Part shown: piece by piece, positions 43,456 through 51,886 of the stretch
How positions within the stretch are numbered: position 1 is the first letter of the stretch
Layout: each line of letters opens with the position of its first letter
Source: Amycolatopsis endophytica
Lineage (GTDB): Bacteria > Actinomycetota > Actinomycetes > Mycobacteriales > Pseudonocardiaceae
Length of the DNA: 64,000 nucleotides
NCBI RefSeq assembly: GCF_013410405.1
Contig: NZ_JACCFK010000002.1
Span: forward strand, 434,001-498,000
Direction of reading: 5' to 3'
Notes under the pieces: model-generated
What the model was told of the DNA's origin: nothing
Databases searched by the model: none
Seen by the model: only the letters and a program-made list of their open reading frames with translations
Translations under genes and position numbers: made by a program

Positions 43456-43971
43456 TCAACGAAGGGAGTCGTGAATGGTGATCGTCACCCACCCGGCTGC
43501 GGCGAGTGTGAGCGCAAGTGACGTCCACAGCAGTGACAGGAAGGCCCGGGTTCCGTGCCGTGAGCGCGGGACCGACCAGAGCAAGCTAATGCCTACCCCG
43601 AGACTGGTCGCGGCGATCCCGAGCGCGACCGCCGGGTTGATGAGCAGGCCCGTGCCCACGAACGCGGCGACCACGGGCGCGATGAGCGCCCATCCCGTGC
43701 GGATCCAATGCCGTAAGGGGTCGGCGCTGCGCTCCAGGACCGACTCGAAGATGGTGAATCCGATGCAGGAGGCGACCAGTCCCACCATCACGGTCACGCC
43801 ATAGAACGCCGGGGCGAAGGCCACCGCCTGTTCGTCATTCGGTACGGCATCGGTGGCTATGGCCAGGGCGAAGAGGCCGAGGAACAGGAGGGCGAGCAGG
43901 ATGAGCAGGGCTGCGCCGGAGACGGACGCGCGTTCCCGCACGATCGCGGTGGGCTTGTTCCGCGCCGTCAT
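43456..43971 (-). CDS. Unrecognised membrane protein
   Basis: 171 aa with about five transmembrane helices (ALLILLALLFLGLFALAIA, then AFYGVTVMVGLVASCIGF, ALIAPVVAAFVGTGLL, ALGIAATSLGVGISLL, LLWTSLALTLAAAGWVTI). A basic N-terminus suggests the N-in orientation. No family recognised. Short spacing to both neighbours (12 and 19 bp) supports a shared message and perhaps a membrane complex. Confidence 0.7.
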   Translation of the reverse strand: MTARNKPTAIVRERASVSGAALLILLALLFLGLFALAIATDAVPNDEQAVAFAPAFYGVTVMVGLVASCIGFTIFESVLERSADPLRHWIRTGWALIAPVVAAFVGTGLLINPAVALGIAATSLGVGISLLWSVPRSRHGTRAFLSLLWTSLALTLAAAGWVTITIHDSLR

Positions 43972-43983
43972 GACCGCCCCCTC

Positions 43984-44868
43984 TCACGACCCGCCTCCGC
44001 TCGTGTCCGACTCGTACGGGCGGTTGTCGGGATGATATTCGACCGGATGGTCCGAGTCGAGCTCGACGAGCAGATCGTCGCCGTCGGTGAACACGATCAC
44101 GGGCGTGCCGGGCACGGGGATCTCGTGTGCGTAGGTGTTGAGCCGCACCCGGATGGTGCGCTCCCCGCCGCTGTCGTCCTGATAGCGGATCGGCACGTCC
44201 CCGCCATGGTTCCAGGTGGCTGGGTCCGGGAGCGCAATGATGATGCCCGGGCGGGGCCCGCCGGTGGCGCGCAGGCGCAGGATGCGGGCCACGTCCCGCC
44301 TCGCACGTCGCGCTCCCCGCACCGCAATGAGCGCGAGGACCAGGCATCCGATCGCCGCGGCCGCCGATCCGGCACCGCAGATCAGCCCCTGCTGGATCAG
44401 TTCCCGGTTCCACCCCGGATAGTCGATCAGTTCCGGATGCAGCACGATGTCGCTGCCGCGCCAGAACCACCAGATCGACAGGGCGCCGAGCCCCGGGACT
44501 GTCCCGCCAAGCAGTGCGGCGGCGATGATCAGGTTGCGCGGGTTCTCGCGCATGATCAGCTCGGTGCCGGTGACGTACACGCCTGCGAGCAGGAAGATCG
44601 TGAGAGCGGTAGCCGGGACCCCCAGGGCGAGCCACCACCACGACGCAGGGCCGAAGCCCTCCGCGAGGCTCACGAACACGAGCCCGATACCCGCGATCAC
44701 GGCACCGGCGGCGAGGGCGAGGCCGGCGACGAGGAGCACGAAGCCGCCGCGCATCGGCTGCAGGGCGACACCTGGCGGCACGCGGGTGACGTTCCCGCCC
44801 TTCTCGCCGCGCGTCGTGAACACCGGCCCCTCGTCGAGCCACGCCCATTTCTCCGTCGGCCCGGTCAC
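43984..44868 (-). CDS. Unrecognised membrane protein with soluble C-terminal domain
   Basis: 294 aa from GTG 44868. Four to five hydrophobic helices between residues 40 and 190, then a soluble beta-rich C-terminal domain (PGIIIALPDPATWNHGGDVP, IRVRLNTYAHEIPVPGTPV, FTDGDDLLVEL). The long open frame before 44868 belongs to the overlapping small ORF. The start overlaps that ORF's stop (GTGA). The soluble domain may sit outside and sense or bind something; no function is claimed. Confidence 0.7.
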   Translation of the reverse strand: MTGPTEKWAWLDEGPVFTTRGEKGGNVTRVPPGVALQPMRGGFVLLVAGLALAAGAVIAGIGLVFVSLAEGFGPASWWWLALGVPATALTIFLLAGVYVTGTELIMRENPRNLIIAAALLGGTVPGLGALSIWWFWRGSDIVLHPELIDYPGWNRELIQQGLICGAGSAAAAIGCLVLALIAVRGARRARRDVARILRLRATGGPRPGIIIALPDPATWNHGGDVPIRYQDDSGGERTIRVRLNTYAHEIPVPGTPVIVFTDGDDLLVELDSDHPVEYHPDNRPYESDTSGGGS

Positions 44869-45095
44869 CGCGTCCGGCCCTGCCCGGCAGCGACGACTTC
44901 CCCGTCGGGCTCGAAGGCACTCCCATCGAGACCGCTGATCTTCTTCCGCGTGATGCCGCACGAACGACCGGCCGGGGCGTCCGGTATCCCGAGATACCGG
45001 TGGCGCGCGTCCTTGGCCTCTCCGAACGCCGGAAACCCGGTGAAGAACATCCGCAGCGGCCACTTACCTTCAAGCTTGCGTCGTCGGTTCCGCAC
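44865..45095 (-). CDS. Small basic protein, first gene of the membrane cluster
   Basis: 76 aa from GTG 45095: VRNRRRKLEGKWPLRMFFTG, then FPAFGEAKDARHRYLGIPD, ending FEPDGEVVAAGQGRTR. It is not hydrophobic and matches no family I know. Its stop overlaps the next gene's GTG (GTGA). The ribosome binding site is weak (GAGA). Supported mainly by the overlap and by protein-like composition. Confidence 0.5.
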   Translation of the reverse strand: MRNRRRKLEGKWPLRMFFTGFPAFGEAKDARHRYLGIPDAPAGRSCGITRKKISGLDGSAFEPDGEVVAAGQGRTR

Positions 45096-45299
45096 GTCTC
45101 ATCGTCTCAACAGTCGATCGCTCCGCGCCGTCGCCACGCCAGCAGCCCGCTTCGTGACGACGGCGGCGGAACTCGGGGCCTTCACCATCACCTTGATGGT
45201 CTTCACGTCGTCCCAGCGGGTCCGGGGTTTCGAGTCCCTGATGGCGCACGGCTACCCGGTCCCACAGGGTCTGGGAGGTTCATCGATGTCATGGCGCTC
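45096..45299. other. Gap upstream of the membrane cluster
   Basis: It should hold the promoter of the 45095-to-42861 operon on the minus strand. I see no clear -35/-10 pair and no gene. Confidence 0.35.
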
Positions 45300-45347
45300 C
45301 GGCGGGCCCGGCCGGTGCCGCTCCCCCGTGTCCGGCCGGGCCCGCCG
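45300..45347. terminator. Long perfect hairpin after the beta-glucosidase gene
   Basis: CGGCGGGCCCGGCCGG and its exact reverse complement, 16 bp each, flank a 16-nt loop, starting 2 bp after the beta-glucosidase stop on the minus strand. Very stable; it should end the six-gene sugar operon. Confidence 0.85.
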
Positions 45348-45349
45348 CC

Positions 45350-46735
45350 TCACGGAAGCGAGTTGGTGCGCGCCACCTCGGCGAAGTAGCGTGCACTGTC
45401 TTTCGGGATGCGCTGCTGCGTCTCGTAGTCGACGTAGATCAGGCCGAACCGCCTGCTGAAGCCCCACGCCCACTCGAAGTTGTCGGTCAGTGTCCACACG
45501 AAGTAGCCACGCAGGTCGACGCCCTGTTCGATCAGGCTGTGCGCGGCCCGGAAGTGGCTGTCCAGATAGGCCACCCGCTCCGGGTCGGCCACCGCACCGT
45601 CCGCTCCGGGCGCGTCGGCACAGGCGATGCCGTTCTCGGTCACGAACAGCGGGATCGGGTCGTACTCCTGGTGCAGGCGCACCAGTACGTCCCGCAGGCC
45701 ACGCGGGTCGATCTCCCACCCCATCTCCGTGGTGGGCAGGCCCCGCGACACCTTCTCCACGTCGGCACTGGCCACGAACGCCGAGGGTTTGCCGTCCGGG
45801 CCGGGGACGCGCGGCCCGCTGCCCGCCCGCACCACGTGCCGCGTGTAGTAGTTCACCCCCAGCACATCCAACGGCGCGGCGATGGTCGCCTCGTCACCGT
45901 CACGCACGTAGGACGCGTCGGTGACCACGGAGACGTCGTCCAGCAGGTCCGTCGGGTAGTGACCCCGCAGGATCGGGTCCAGGAAGATCCGGTTCTGCAA
46001 CGCGTCGACCCGCCGGGCGGCGTCCAGATCGGCCGGGTCGTCGGTCGCGGCGTCCACCGGGTACAGGTTGAGCGTCACGCCGAACTGCCCGTCGGGCCCC
46101 TGCTCACGCATCGCCCGCACGGCCTTGCCGTGACCCAGCATCAGATGGTGGGCGGCCCGCAACGCGGCCTCGGGCTCGGTGCGGCCCGGCGCGTGCCTGC
46201 CCTCGGCGTATCCGATGAACGCCGAGCAGTACGGCTCGTTCAGGGTGGTCCAGAACCGCACTCGGTCGCGGAAGCGCTCATGCACCCGCACCGCGTAGTC
46301 GGCGAACCGGTCGGCGGTGTCCCGCTCCGGCCAGCCCCCACGATCCTCCAGCACCTGCGGCAGGTCCCAGTGGTATAGCGTCACCCACGGCTGCACACCC
46401 GCGTCGAGAAGGCTGTCGATCAACCGGTCGTAGAAGGCCACGCCCGCGGGGTGCAGCTGTCCCTCACCCCGCGGCTGCAGGCGCGGCCACGCGAACGAGA
46501 ACCGGTAATGCGTGGAGCCCAGATCGGCGATGAGCTTCACATCTTCGGCGTAGCGGTGGTAATGGTCGCAGGCCACGTCACCGTTGCTGCCGTCGGCGAT
46601 CCGGCCCGGCGTGTGGCTGAAGGTGTCCCAGATCGACGGTCCACGACCGTCCTCGGTGGCCGCACCCTCGATCTGGTAACTGGCGGTCGCGGTGCCCCAG
46701 AAAAAGCCTTCCGGGAAACGGGCGGGCTGACTCAT
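45350..46735 (-). CDS. GH1 beta-glucosidase
   Basis: 461 aa glycoside hydrolase family 1, full length. N-terminal FPEGFFWGTATASYQIEG, acid/base TLNEP (Glu167), nucleophile VTENG (Glu367), ENFEWAWGFSRRFGLIYVD aglycone/sugar region near the end. No signal peptide, so it cleaves imported beta-glycosides in the cytoplasm by the retaining mechanism. ATG 46735 follows AAAGGACC; the frame open upstream covers the aldo/keto reductase gene. Last gene of the operon. Confidence 0.96.
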   Translation of the reverse strand: MSQPARFPEGFFWGTATASYQIEGAATEDGRGPSIWDTFSHTPGRIADGSNGDVACDHYHRYAEDVKLIADLGSTHYRFSFAWPRLQPRGEGQLHPAGVAFYDRLIDSLLDAGVQPWVTLYHWDLPQVLEDRGGWPERDTADRFADYAVRVHERFRDRVRFWTTLNEPYCSAFIGYAEGRHAPGRTEPEAALRAAHHLMLGHGKAVRAMREQGPDGQFGVTLNLYPVDAATDDPADLDAARRVDALQNRIFLDPILRGHYPTDLLDDVSVVTDASYVRDGDEATIAAPLDVLGVNYYTRHVVRAGSGPRVPGPDGKPSAFVASADVEKVSRGLPTTEMGWEIDPRGLRDVLVRLHQEYDPIPLFVTENGIACADAPGADGAVADPERVAYLDSHFRAAHSLIEQGVDLRGYFVWTLTDNFEWAWGFSRRFGLIYVDYETQQRIPKDSARYFAEVARTNSLP

Positions 46736-46749
46736 GCTTCGAGGTCCTT

Positions 46750-47697
46750 TCACCACTGCCACAGCGACGAGGGCGCCGCGGCGTTGTCGAGTGTTTCCCA
46801 CAACTGCTCGGGGATGTCCCAGGTCGCGTACTCCGCGGTTTCGGCGACCCGCTCGGGCCGTGAGATCCCCACGACGGTCGAGGAGACGCGCGGATCCCGC
46901 ATCGAGAACTGCAACGCGGCCGCGGCCAGCGGGACACCGTGCTCCGCACACGCCGTCTCGATGTGCCGCACCAGCGCCAGGATCTTCTCGTCGGCCGACC
47001 GGTAGGCGTACTTCGGCTGCGCCGCCGCGCCTTTGGCGAGGATCCCGCCCCCGAACGGCGCGCCGTTGACCACCCCGATGCCCCGCCCGTGCGCGTACCC
47101 GATCAGGTCGTCCGCGGACCGGTCGATCAGCGTCCACCGGTTGTGCGTGAGCAGCACCTCGAACGCGCCGGTGTCGAGGTACCGGCGCAGCAGTCCGACC
47201 GGACCACCGGCGACCCCGAGGTGCTCGGCGACGCCCTCACCCCGTAGCCGCACCAGCGCTTCGACCGGCCCGCCCGGCGCGACCCCGTCCTCGAACGGGA
47301 TGTGCTCGGGATCGTGCAGGAACAACAGCGGGACCCGGTCCAGCCCCAGCCGGTCCAGGCTTTCCGAGATCGACCGGCGCACCTGGTCGCCGTCGAACGT
47401 GCCGTCCGCCGCGCGATCGACCTTGGTGGACAGCACGAACCCGTCGGGCAGGCCGCCGTTGCGCCGGATCGCCTCCCCGATCCGGCGTTCGCTCTCCCCG
47501 CCCGAATAGTTGTTGGAGGTGTCCAGGAAGGTGAACGGGCCCTCGAACGCCCGCAGCACCGTGCGCACGCCCTGCTCGGCGGGAACGTCGTAGCCGAAGT
47601 TGCGCGGCATGCTGCCCAGCGGTCCGCCACCCACGCACACCGGAGTCACCTCCAGCCCGGTCCGGCCCAGGGGCCGCTTCGCCAGCCGTGTGCTCAT
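46750..47697 (-). CDS. Aldo/keto reductase (aldose/L-fucose dehydrogenase-like)
   Basis: 315 aa (beta/alpha)8 oxidoreductase. FLDTSNNYSGGESERRIG carries the catalytic Asp and Tyr, VLSTKVDR the Lys and FLHDPEH the His. The D-threo-aldose 1-dehydrogenase branch is suggested by the DTSNNYSGG motif. It would oxidise a free aldose to its lactone, matching the sugar-acid dehydratases encoded divergently. ATG 47697 overlaps the VOC stop (TGATG); GTG 47700 is equally possible. Confidence 0.88.
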   Translation of the reverse strand: MSTRLAKRPLGRTGLEVTPVCVGGGPLGSMPRNFGYDVPAEQGVRTVLRAFEGPFTFLDTSNNYSGGESERRIGEAIRRNGGLPDGFVLSTKVDRAADGTFDGDQVRRSISESLDRLGLDRVPLLFLHDPEHIPFEDGVAPGGPVEALVRLRGEGVAEHLGVAGGPVGLLRRYLDTGAFEVLLTHNRWTLIDRSADDLIGYAHGRGIGVVNGAPFGGGILAKGAAAQPKYAYRSADEKILALVRHIETACAEHGVPLAAAALQFSMRDPRVSSTVVGISRPERVAETAEYATWDIPEQLWETLDNAAAPSSLWQW

Positions 47698-48503
47698 CAC
47701 GGCACCAGCTCCAGCGCGACCCGGTCGCGGTCGGTCACCAGGTCACCGGACAGGACGTGTCCGCCGGCGGCGGCGACCCGTTCGGCCGGCGCGCCCCCGA
47801 CGGCCACCCGGTTGATGCCGCGCACCCGGCGGCCGGGCCGCCACGGGCTCGGCTCGGTGTCCGCCCCGGTGAAGGCGAACACCTCCAGCACCGCGGGGCC
47901 CGCCTGCAGGTAGGTGATCTCGAACCCGCGCCGGTCCCGCGGGTTGCGCAGCTGCCCGATCACCGGGTAGCCGAACGCCTCCCGGTAGAACGCGATCGTG
48001 GTCTCGGTGTCCTCAACCGTGACGGCGACGTGGTCGAAGCTCGGGCCGGCTTCCGGCGGGCGGGCGGCGTGCGCGGCGCGCTCCCGTTCGGCCAGCTCCG
48101 GTGACCACGTCTGGTCGTAGTCCAGGTGCCCCTCGACGAACTCCAGCACCGTCCCGTCCGGGTCCTGGAAGAAGCACAGCCGCACACCACCGTAGGCCTG
48201 CTTGGGTTCCACGGTGAACGTGACACCGGCGCGGGCGATCCGCTCGGCCTGCCGGTCGACGCTGCCGACCTTGAGCCCGATGTGGCGGAACCCGCGTTGC
48301 AGGTCGTCATAGCGCCAGCCGCCCTCGTCACCGTCGGTGCGCACCAGGCGCAGCAGCGCGGGGCCGGCGTCCAGCCAGCGCTCGTCCGGTCCGCCCGCCC
48401 GCTGCAGTGGCCGCAACCCGAGCAGGTCCCGGTAGAACTCGACGGAAGCCGCCAGGTCACGGCAGCCGATCTCGACGTGCCGGAGTCCGGAGTGGTCGGT
48501 CAC
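47697..48503 (-). CDS. Two-domain VOC (glyoxalase/dioxygenase-fold) protein
   Basis: 268 aa with two vicinal-oxygen-chelate units (1-125 and 145-268). Domain 1 has RHVEIGCRDLAASVEFYRD, FRHIGLKV and a metal-type Glu in DGTVLEFVEG. Domain 2 has DHVAVTVEDTETTIAFYRE with VLEVFAF. It could be an isomerase, epimerase, lyase or dioxygenase; the metal ligands HIS-GLU look usable, but the reaction is not deducible. Its place between transporter and aldose dehydrogenase suggests a role in an early step on the imported compound. Confidence 0.82.
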   Translation of the reverse strand: MTDHSGLRHVEIGCRDLAASVEFYRDLLGLRPLQRAGGPDERWLDAGPALLRLVRTDGDEGGWRYDDLQRGFRHIGLKVGSVDRQAERIARAGVTFTVEPKQAYGGVRLCFFQDPDGTVLEFVEGHLDYDQTWSPELAERERAAHAARPPEAGPSFDHVAVTVEDTETTIAFYREAFGYPVIGQLRNPRDRRGFEITYLQAGPAVLEVFAFTGADTEPSPWRPGRRVRGINRVAVGGAPAERVAAAGGHVLSGDLVTDRDRVALELVP

Positions 48504-48524
48504 AGTGGTCCTTTCCCTGAGGTG

Positions 48525-49397
48525 TCAGTCCTTCACGGCACCGAGCGTCAGCCCGGCGACGAACTGTCGTTGCATGCGCACGTACACCACGACGATCGGA
48601 ACGATCGTCATCACCAGTGACGCGGCGAGGATGGTCCAGTCGGTCGAGTACTCGCCGACCAGGCTGTAGAGCACCGGCTGCAGCGGGTGCCGGGAGGGCG
48701 TCTGCAGCAGGGTCTGCGCGAAGAGGAACTCGTTCCAGGTGTGCATGAACTGGAAGATCACCACCGTGGCGATCCCCGGTCGTGCCAGCGGCAGCATGAT
48801 GCGCCAGAAGATGGCGAACTCGCCGCAACCGTCCACCCGTGCCGCCTGGATGAGTTCGTCGGGCAGCGTTTCGAAGAACGCCCGCATGAGGAACATGGCG
48901 AACGGCAGCGAGGTGCCGATGTAGACCAGGATGAGGCCCTGCCGTGTGTTGAGCAGCTCCAGCGAGCGCAGCTCCAGGAACAGCGGGACGACGATCGCGG
49001 TGGCCGGCAGCATCAGCGTGACCAGCAGGACCACGTAGATCGGCTCCTTGAACGGGAACTCCAGCTTCGCGAAGCTGTAGCCACCCAGCGCCGCCAGCGC
49101 CACCACACCCAGCACGGTCAGCAGGGTGATCCCCAGGCTGTTCAGGAAGTGACCGGGATAGTCCAGCTGGGTCCACGCCCGCACGTAGGCGTCGAACGAG
49201 ATCTCGCGCGGGAGCAGGCCCGCACCGAAGACGTCGTCGGCGGGCCGCAGCGAGGTCAGGACCAGCCACAGCAGCGGGAAGACCATCGCCGCGGTCAGGG
49301 CGATCAGGAACAGGTACCCCAAAACCCGGCCAGGCCGGAGCAGCCGCCGCGGAGCGGACACCGCGAGGCGGGGCGCGAGGCTCGTGTCGGCGGTCAT
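48525..49397 (-). CDS. ABC sugar transporter permease (MalG-like)
   Basis: 290 aa, six transmembrane helices, with the EAA loop ELIQAARVDGCGEFAIFWRI that docks the ATPase. N-terminal GYLFLIALTAAMVFPLLWLV. ATG 49397 with AGAGAGG 6 nt ahead is chosen; GTG 49403 overlapping the previous stop is possible. It works with the permease and binding protein encoded upstream. Confidence 0.95.
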   Translation of the reverse strand: MTADTSLAPRLAVSAPRRLLRPGRVLGYLFLIALTAAMVFPLLWLVLTSLRPADDVFGAGLLPREISFDAYVRAWTQLDYPGHFLNSLGITLLTVLGVVALAALGGYSFAKLEFPFKEPIYVVLLVTLMLPATAIVVPLFLELRSLELLNTRQGLILVYIGTSLPFAMFLMRAFFETLPDELIQAARVDGCGEFAIFWRIMLPLARPGIATVVIFQFMHTWNEFLFAQTLLQTPSRHPLQPVLYSLVGEYSTDWTILAASLVMTIVPIVVVYVRMQRQFVAGLTLGAVKD

Positions 49398-49399
49398 CG

Positions 49400-50335
49400 T
49401 CACCCTCTCTTGGACAGTCGCAATTGGACGACGGTGCCGACCATGCAGAGCACGAGCACCACCATGCTGATCGCCGTGGCGTACCCCAGCGCGGGGGTTG
49501 CTCCGGCGCCGGAGCCGAAGGCCAGGCCGTACAGGTAGGTGCCCAGCACCTCGGACCCGTGGTTGGGCCCGCCCCCGGTCATCACGAAGATCAGGTCGAA
49601 CGTCTTGAGCCCGTTCATCATGTTCAGCACGAGCACGACCGAGGTCACCCTGCGCAGCATCGGCACGGTGATGTGGAAGAACTGCTGCCGTCCCCCGGCA
49701 CCGTCGATCCGGGCCGCCTCGTAGAGCGTCGGGTCGATGCCCTGCAGCCCGGCCAGGAAAATCACCAGATACAGACCGAGGGTCTGCCACACCGACACCA
49801 GGATCAGTGCTGGTATCACGGTCACCGGGTCGGCGAGCCAGTCGTGCGCCAGCCCGCCGAGGCCGAACGCGCGCAGGACTCCGTTGAGCGCGCCGAACTT
49901 GGAGTCGTACATCAGCTGCCACAGCACGCCGGTCACCACCAGCGAGATGACCGCGGGGACGAACAGCAGCGTGCGGAACACCACGCTGCCCTTCCAGCCG
50001 CGGTGCAGGAACACCGCGAGCAGCATCGGCAACGCAGTCTGCAGGATCATCGTCGACGCCGTGAAGATCAGCGTCGTGCGCAGGGCCTGCCAGAACACCG
50101 GATCGCCGAGGAGCTGGCTGAAGTTGAGCAGCCCGACGAACTTCGGCCTGCCGTAGCCCGACCACTGCGTCAGGCTCAGGTAGAGCGAGCGCACCAGCGG
50201 GTAGCCCACGAAGAATGCGAAGAACACCACGATCGGCAGGATGAACAGGTATCCCGCGGTGCGTCGTCGCGCGGCGGGCCCGCGGCGGGCGGGCGGGGCC
50301 TGCTCACGCTGGGCCGGTGCGGTCAGAACCGCCAT
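49400..50335 (-). CDS. ABC sugar transporter permease (MalF/UgpA-like)
   Basis: 311 aa, six helices. The EAA loop is TLYEAARIDGAGGRQQFFHI. N-terminal GYLFILPIVVFFAFFVGYPL. ATG 50335 is preceded by GGAAGGAGCC. It is the first permease after the binding protein. No ATPase gene is in the window; in actinomycetes a shared MsiK-type ATPase often serves such importers. Confidence 0.95.
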   Translation of the reverse strand: MAVLTAPAQREQAPPARRGPAARRRTAGYLFILPIVVFFAFFVGYPLVRSLYLSLTQWSGYGRPKFVGLLNFSQLLGDPVFWQALRTTLIFTASTMILQTALPMLLAVFLHRGWKGSVVFRTLLFVPAVISLVVTGVLWQLMYDSKFGALNGVLRAFGLGGLAHDWLADPVTVIPALILVSVWQTLGLYLVIFLAGLQGIDPTLYEAARIDGAGGRQQFFHITVPMLRRVTSVVLVLNMMNGLKTFDLIFVMTGGGPNHGSEVLGTYLYGLAFGSGAGATPALGYATAISMVVLVLCMVGTVVQLRLSKRG

Positions 50336-50366
50336 CACCTGGCTCCTTCCGGTTGTCGGGGCCGCC

Positions 50367-51701
50367 TCACCGGCGGGCCGCCGCTTCGACACGGGACTGG
50401 ATGGTCTCCGCGGCGGACTCCGGTGACAGCTGGCCGCCGACGACGCCCGCGAACGCGTTCGACGCGGCGGCCGAGGACCCCTTGCCGAACAGGATGTGCG
50501 GCGCACCGTCCCCGTCGAGCAGCCACTGCGTCATCTCCCGCATGACCGGGTCCTGCACGAGCTGTCCCGCGCTCTTGGTGGAGGGCATGCTGCGCGAGTC
50601 GTTCATGGTGCGGGCGTAGCGGTCGCGCTGGTAGATGAACCGGAGGAACTCCAGCGCCGCTTCCTTGTTGCGGCTGACATCGCTGACCGCCAGCCCGGCA
50701 CCGGCCTGGTTGGCCGTCCAGTGCCGTTGCCCCGCCGCCCAGGCAGGGGTTTTCATGACCCGGTAGCGCCGCACGAATTCCGGCGGTGCGGACTGGGCGA
50801 AGTCCTGCGGGATCCAGGATCCGGAGTACAGCATCGCGGCCTCCCCGGCGTAGAGCAGCCGCTCGTCCTGGGGCTGGGCGATACCGTTGGGGCCGGGGCT
50901 GATCGTGCCCCCCTCGATCATCCCGCGCACGTGCCGCATCGCCTCCACCACCGCCGGGTGGGTCCATTTCGCCCCGCCCCGCTGGTGGTCGATGTCGATC
51001 ATCAGCTTCGGGTCACCGGTGATCTGGGTGACCAGCGGGAGCAGGAAGTCCAGCCCCGCCGTGCCCGGGATGTTGCGCACCACGCAGCCTTCGAGCCGCG
51101 TCGCCGTCCGGATGCGCCGCACCGCCTCGATCAGATCGTCCCAGGTCTCCGGGACGTCGACCGACGCGCGGCGGAACACCTCGGGGTCGTAGAAGATCCC
51201 GAACATCTGCGCCATCCAGCCGACCGCGTACTGCTTGTCGCCGTCGGAGTAGGCGTCGTTGGTGGACTGCACGAAGTCGGCGAGGAAGTCCGCCCCCAGT
51301 TCCTTGCGCAGATCGGCGGAGATGCCGGCCTGCCCGTAGGTGACCGCCAGCACGTGCGGCCCGAAGACGTCCGGCGGGTCGCCGGCCGAGACCGCGGCCT
51401 GCAGGGCGGGCAGGTAGGCGTTGGTGTTGCCGAAGAGCCGGTTCTCCACCTCGATGGTCGGGTGGGCCTGCTGGAACTCGTCGACGAGCCGCGGCCATTC
51501 GTCACGCTGCTGCGTGTACCACGTCCACACGCGGATCTTGGCCCGGCCGTTCGAGCCGGAGGTGTACATGCTGTCGCACGCGCCCGCCATCGACAGGGCG
51601 CCGAGGGCCGCCGCGCCGGTCAGCCCTTTCTTCATCAGTTCGCGGCGGCCGAACGCGCGTGGCCGGCGCGACGGGGTGGTCTCCGTTGACCTGGAAGACA
51701 T
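50367..51701 (-). CDS. Extracellular solute-binding lipoprotein (sugar ABC importer)
   Basis: 444 aa. The N-terminus has FGRRELMKKGLTGAAALGAL and a lipobox SMAGAC (lipidated Cys42), with the twin arginines hinting at Tat export. The mature part is a family-1 binding protein (IRVWTWYTQQRDEWPRLVDE, YAVGWMAQMFGIFYDPEVF, ALEFLRFIYQ). It captures an oligosaccharide or glycoside outside the membrane. First gene of the six-gene minus-strand operon. Confidence 0.95.
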   Translation of the reverse strand: MSSRSTETTPSRRPRAFGRRELMKKGLTGAAALGALSMAGACDSMYTSGSNGRAKIRVWTWYTQQRDEWPRLVDEFQQAHPTIEVENRLFGNTNAYLPALQAAVSAGDPPDVFGPHVLAVTYGQAGISADLRKELGADFLADFVQSTNDAYSDGDKQYAVGWMAQMFGIFYDPEVFRRASVDVPETWDDLIEAVRRIRTATRLEGCVVRNIPGTAGLDFLLPLVTQITGDPKLMIDIDHQRGGAKWTHPAVVEAMRHVRGMIEGGTISPGPNGIAQPQDERLLYAGEAAMLYSGSWIPQDFAQSAPPEFVRRYRVMKTPAWAAGQRHWTANQAGAGLAVSDVSRNKEAALEFLRFIYQRDRYARTMNDSRSMPSTKSAGQLVQDPVMREMTQWLLDGDGAPHILFGKGSSAAASNAFAGVVGGQLSPESAAETIQSRVEAAARR

Positions 51702-51886
51702 CTGGATCTCCTGTGATCGCGAACCCGGCGGTTCGGGGATGGCGGTCAGCGTGAACGCGATCGGGGGATGTGGTCAACGGCGCATTTCCGGAACGGATCG
51801 GGGCTATCCGGGTTGTCCGCGGGGTCTGGGCCGGCCGCCTTCGCCGTGGTTAGCGTGAGGCGTCCCCGGGGCGAGGAGGTCTTGCG
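51702..51886. promoter_or_regulatory. Divergent control region of the glycoside unit
   Basis: 185 bp between the binding-protein and dehydrogenase genes. It contains the short palindrome TTCCGGAA and a GTGAAC...GTCAAC pair about 20 bp apart (51751-51777). GAGGAGG (51873-51879) is the ribosome binding site of the rightward gene. No binding motif of a known regulator is certain; LysR at 57225 is the only regulator encoded in the unit. Confidence 0.4.

Noticed and set aside
45215..45245. GGTTTCGAGTCCCTGATGG, resembling a tRNA T-loop
   Set aside because: No matching acceptor stem, anticodon arm or CCA context could be found upstream. No tRNA is called.
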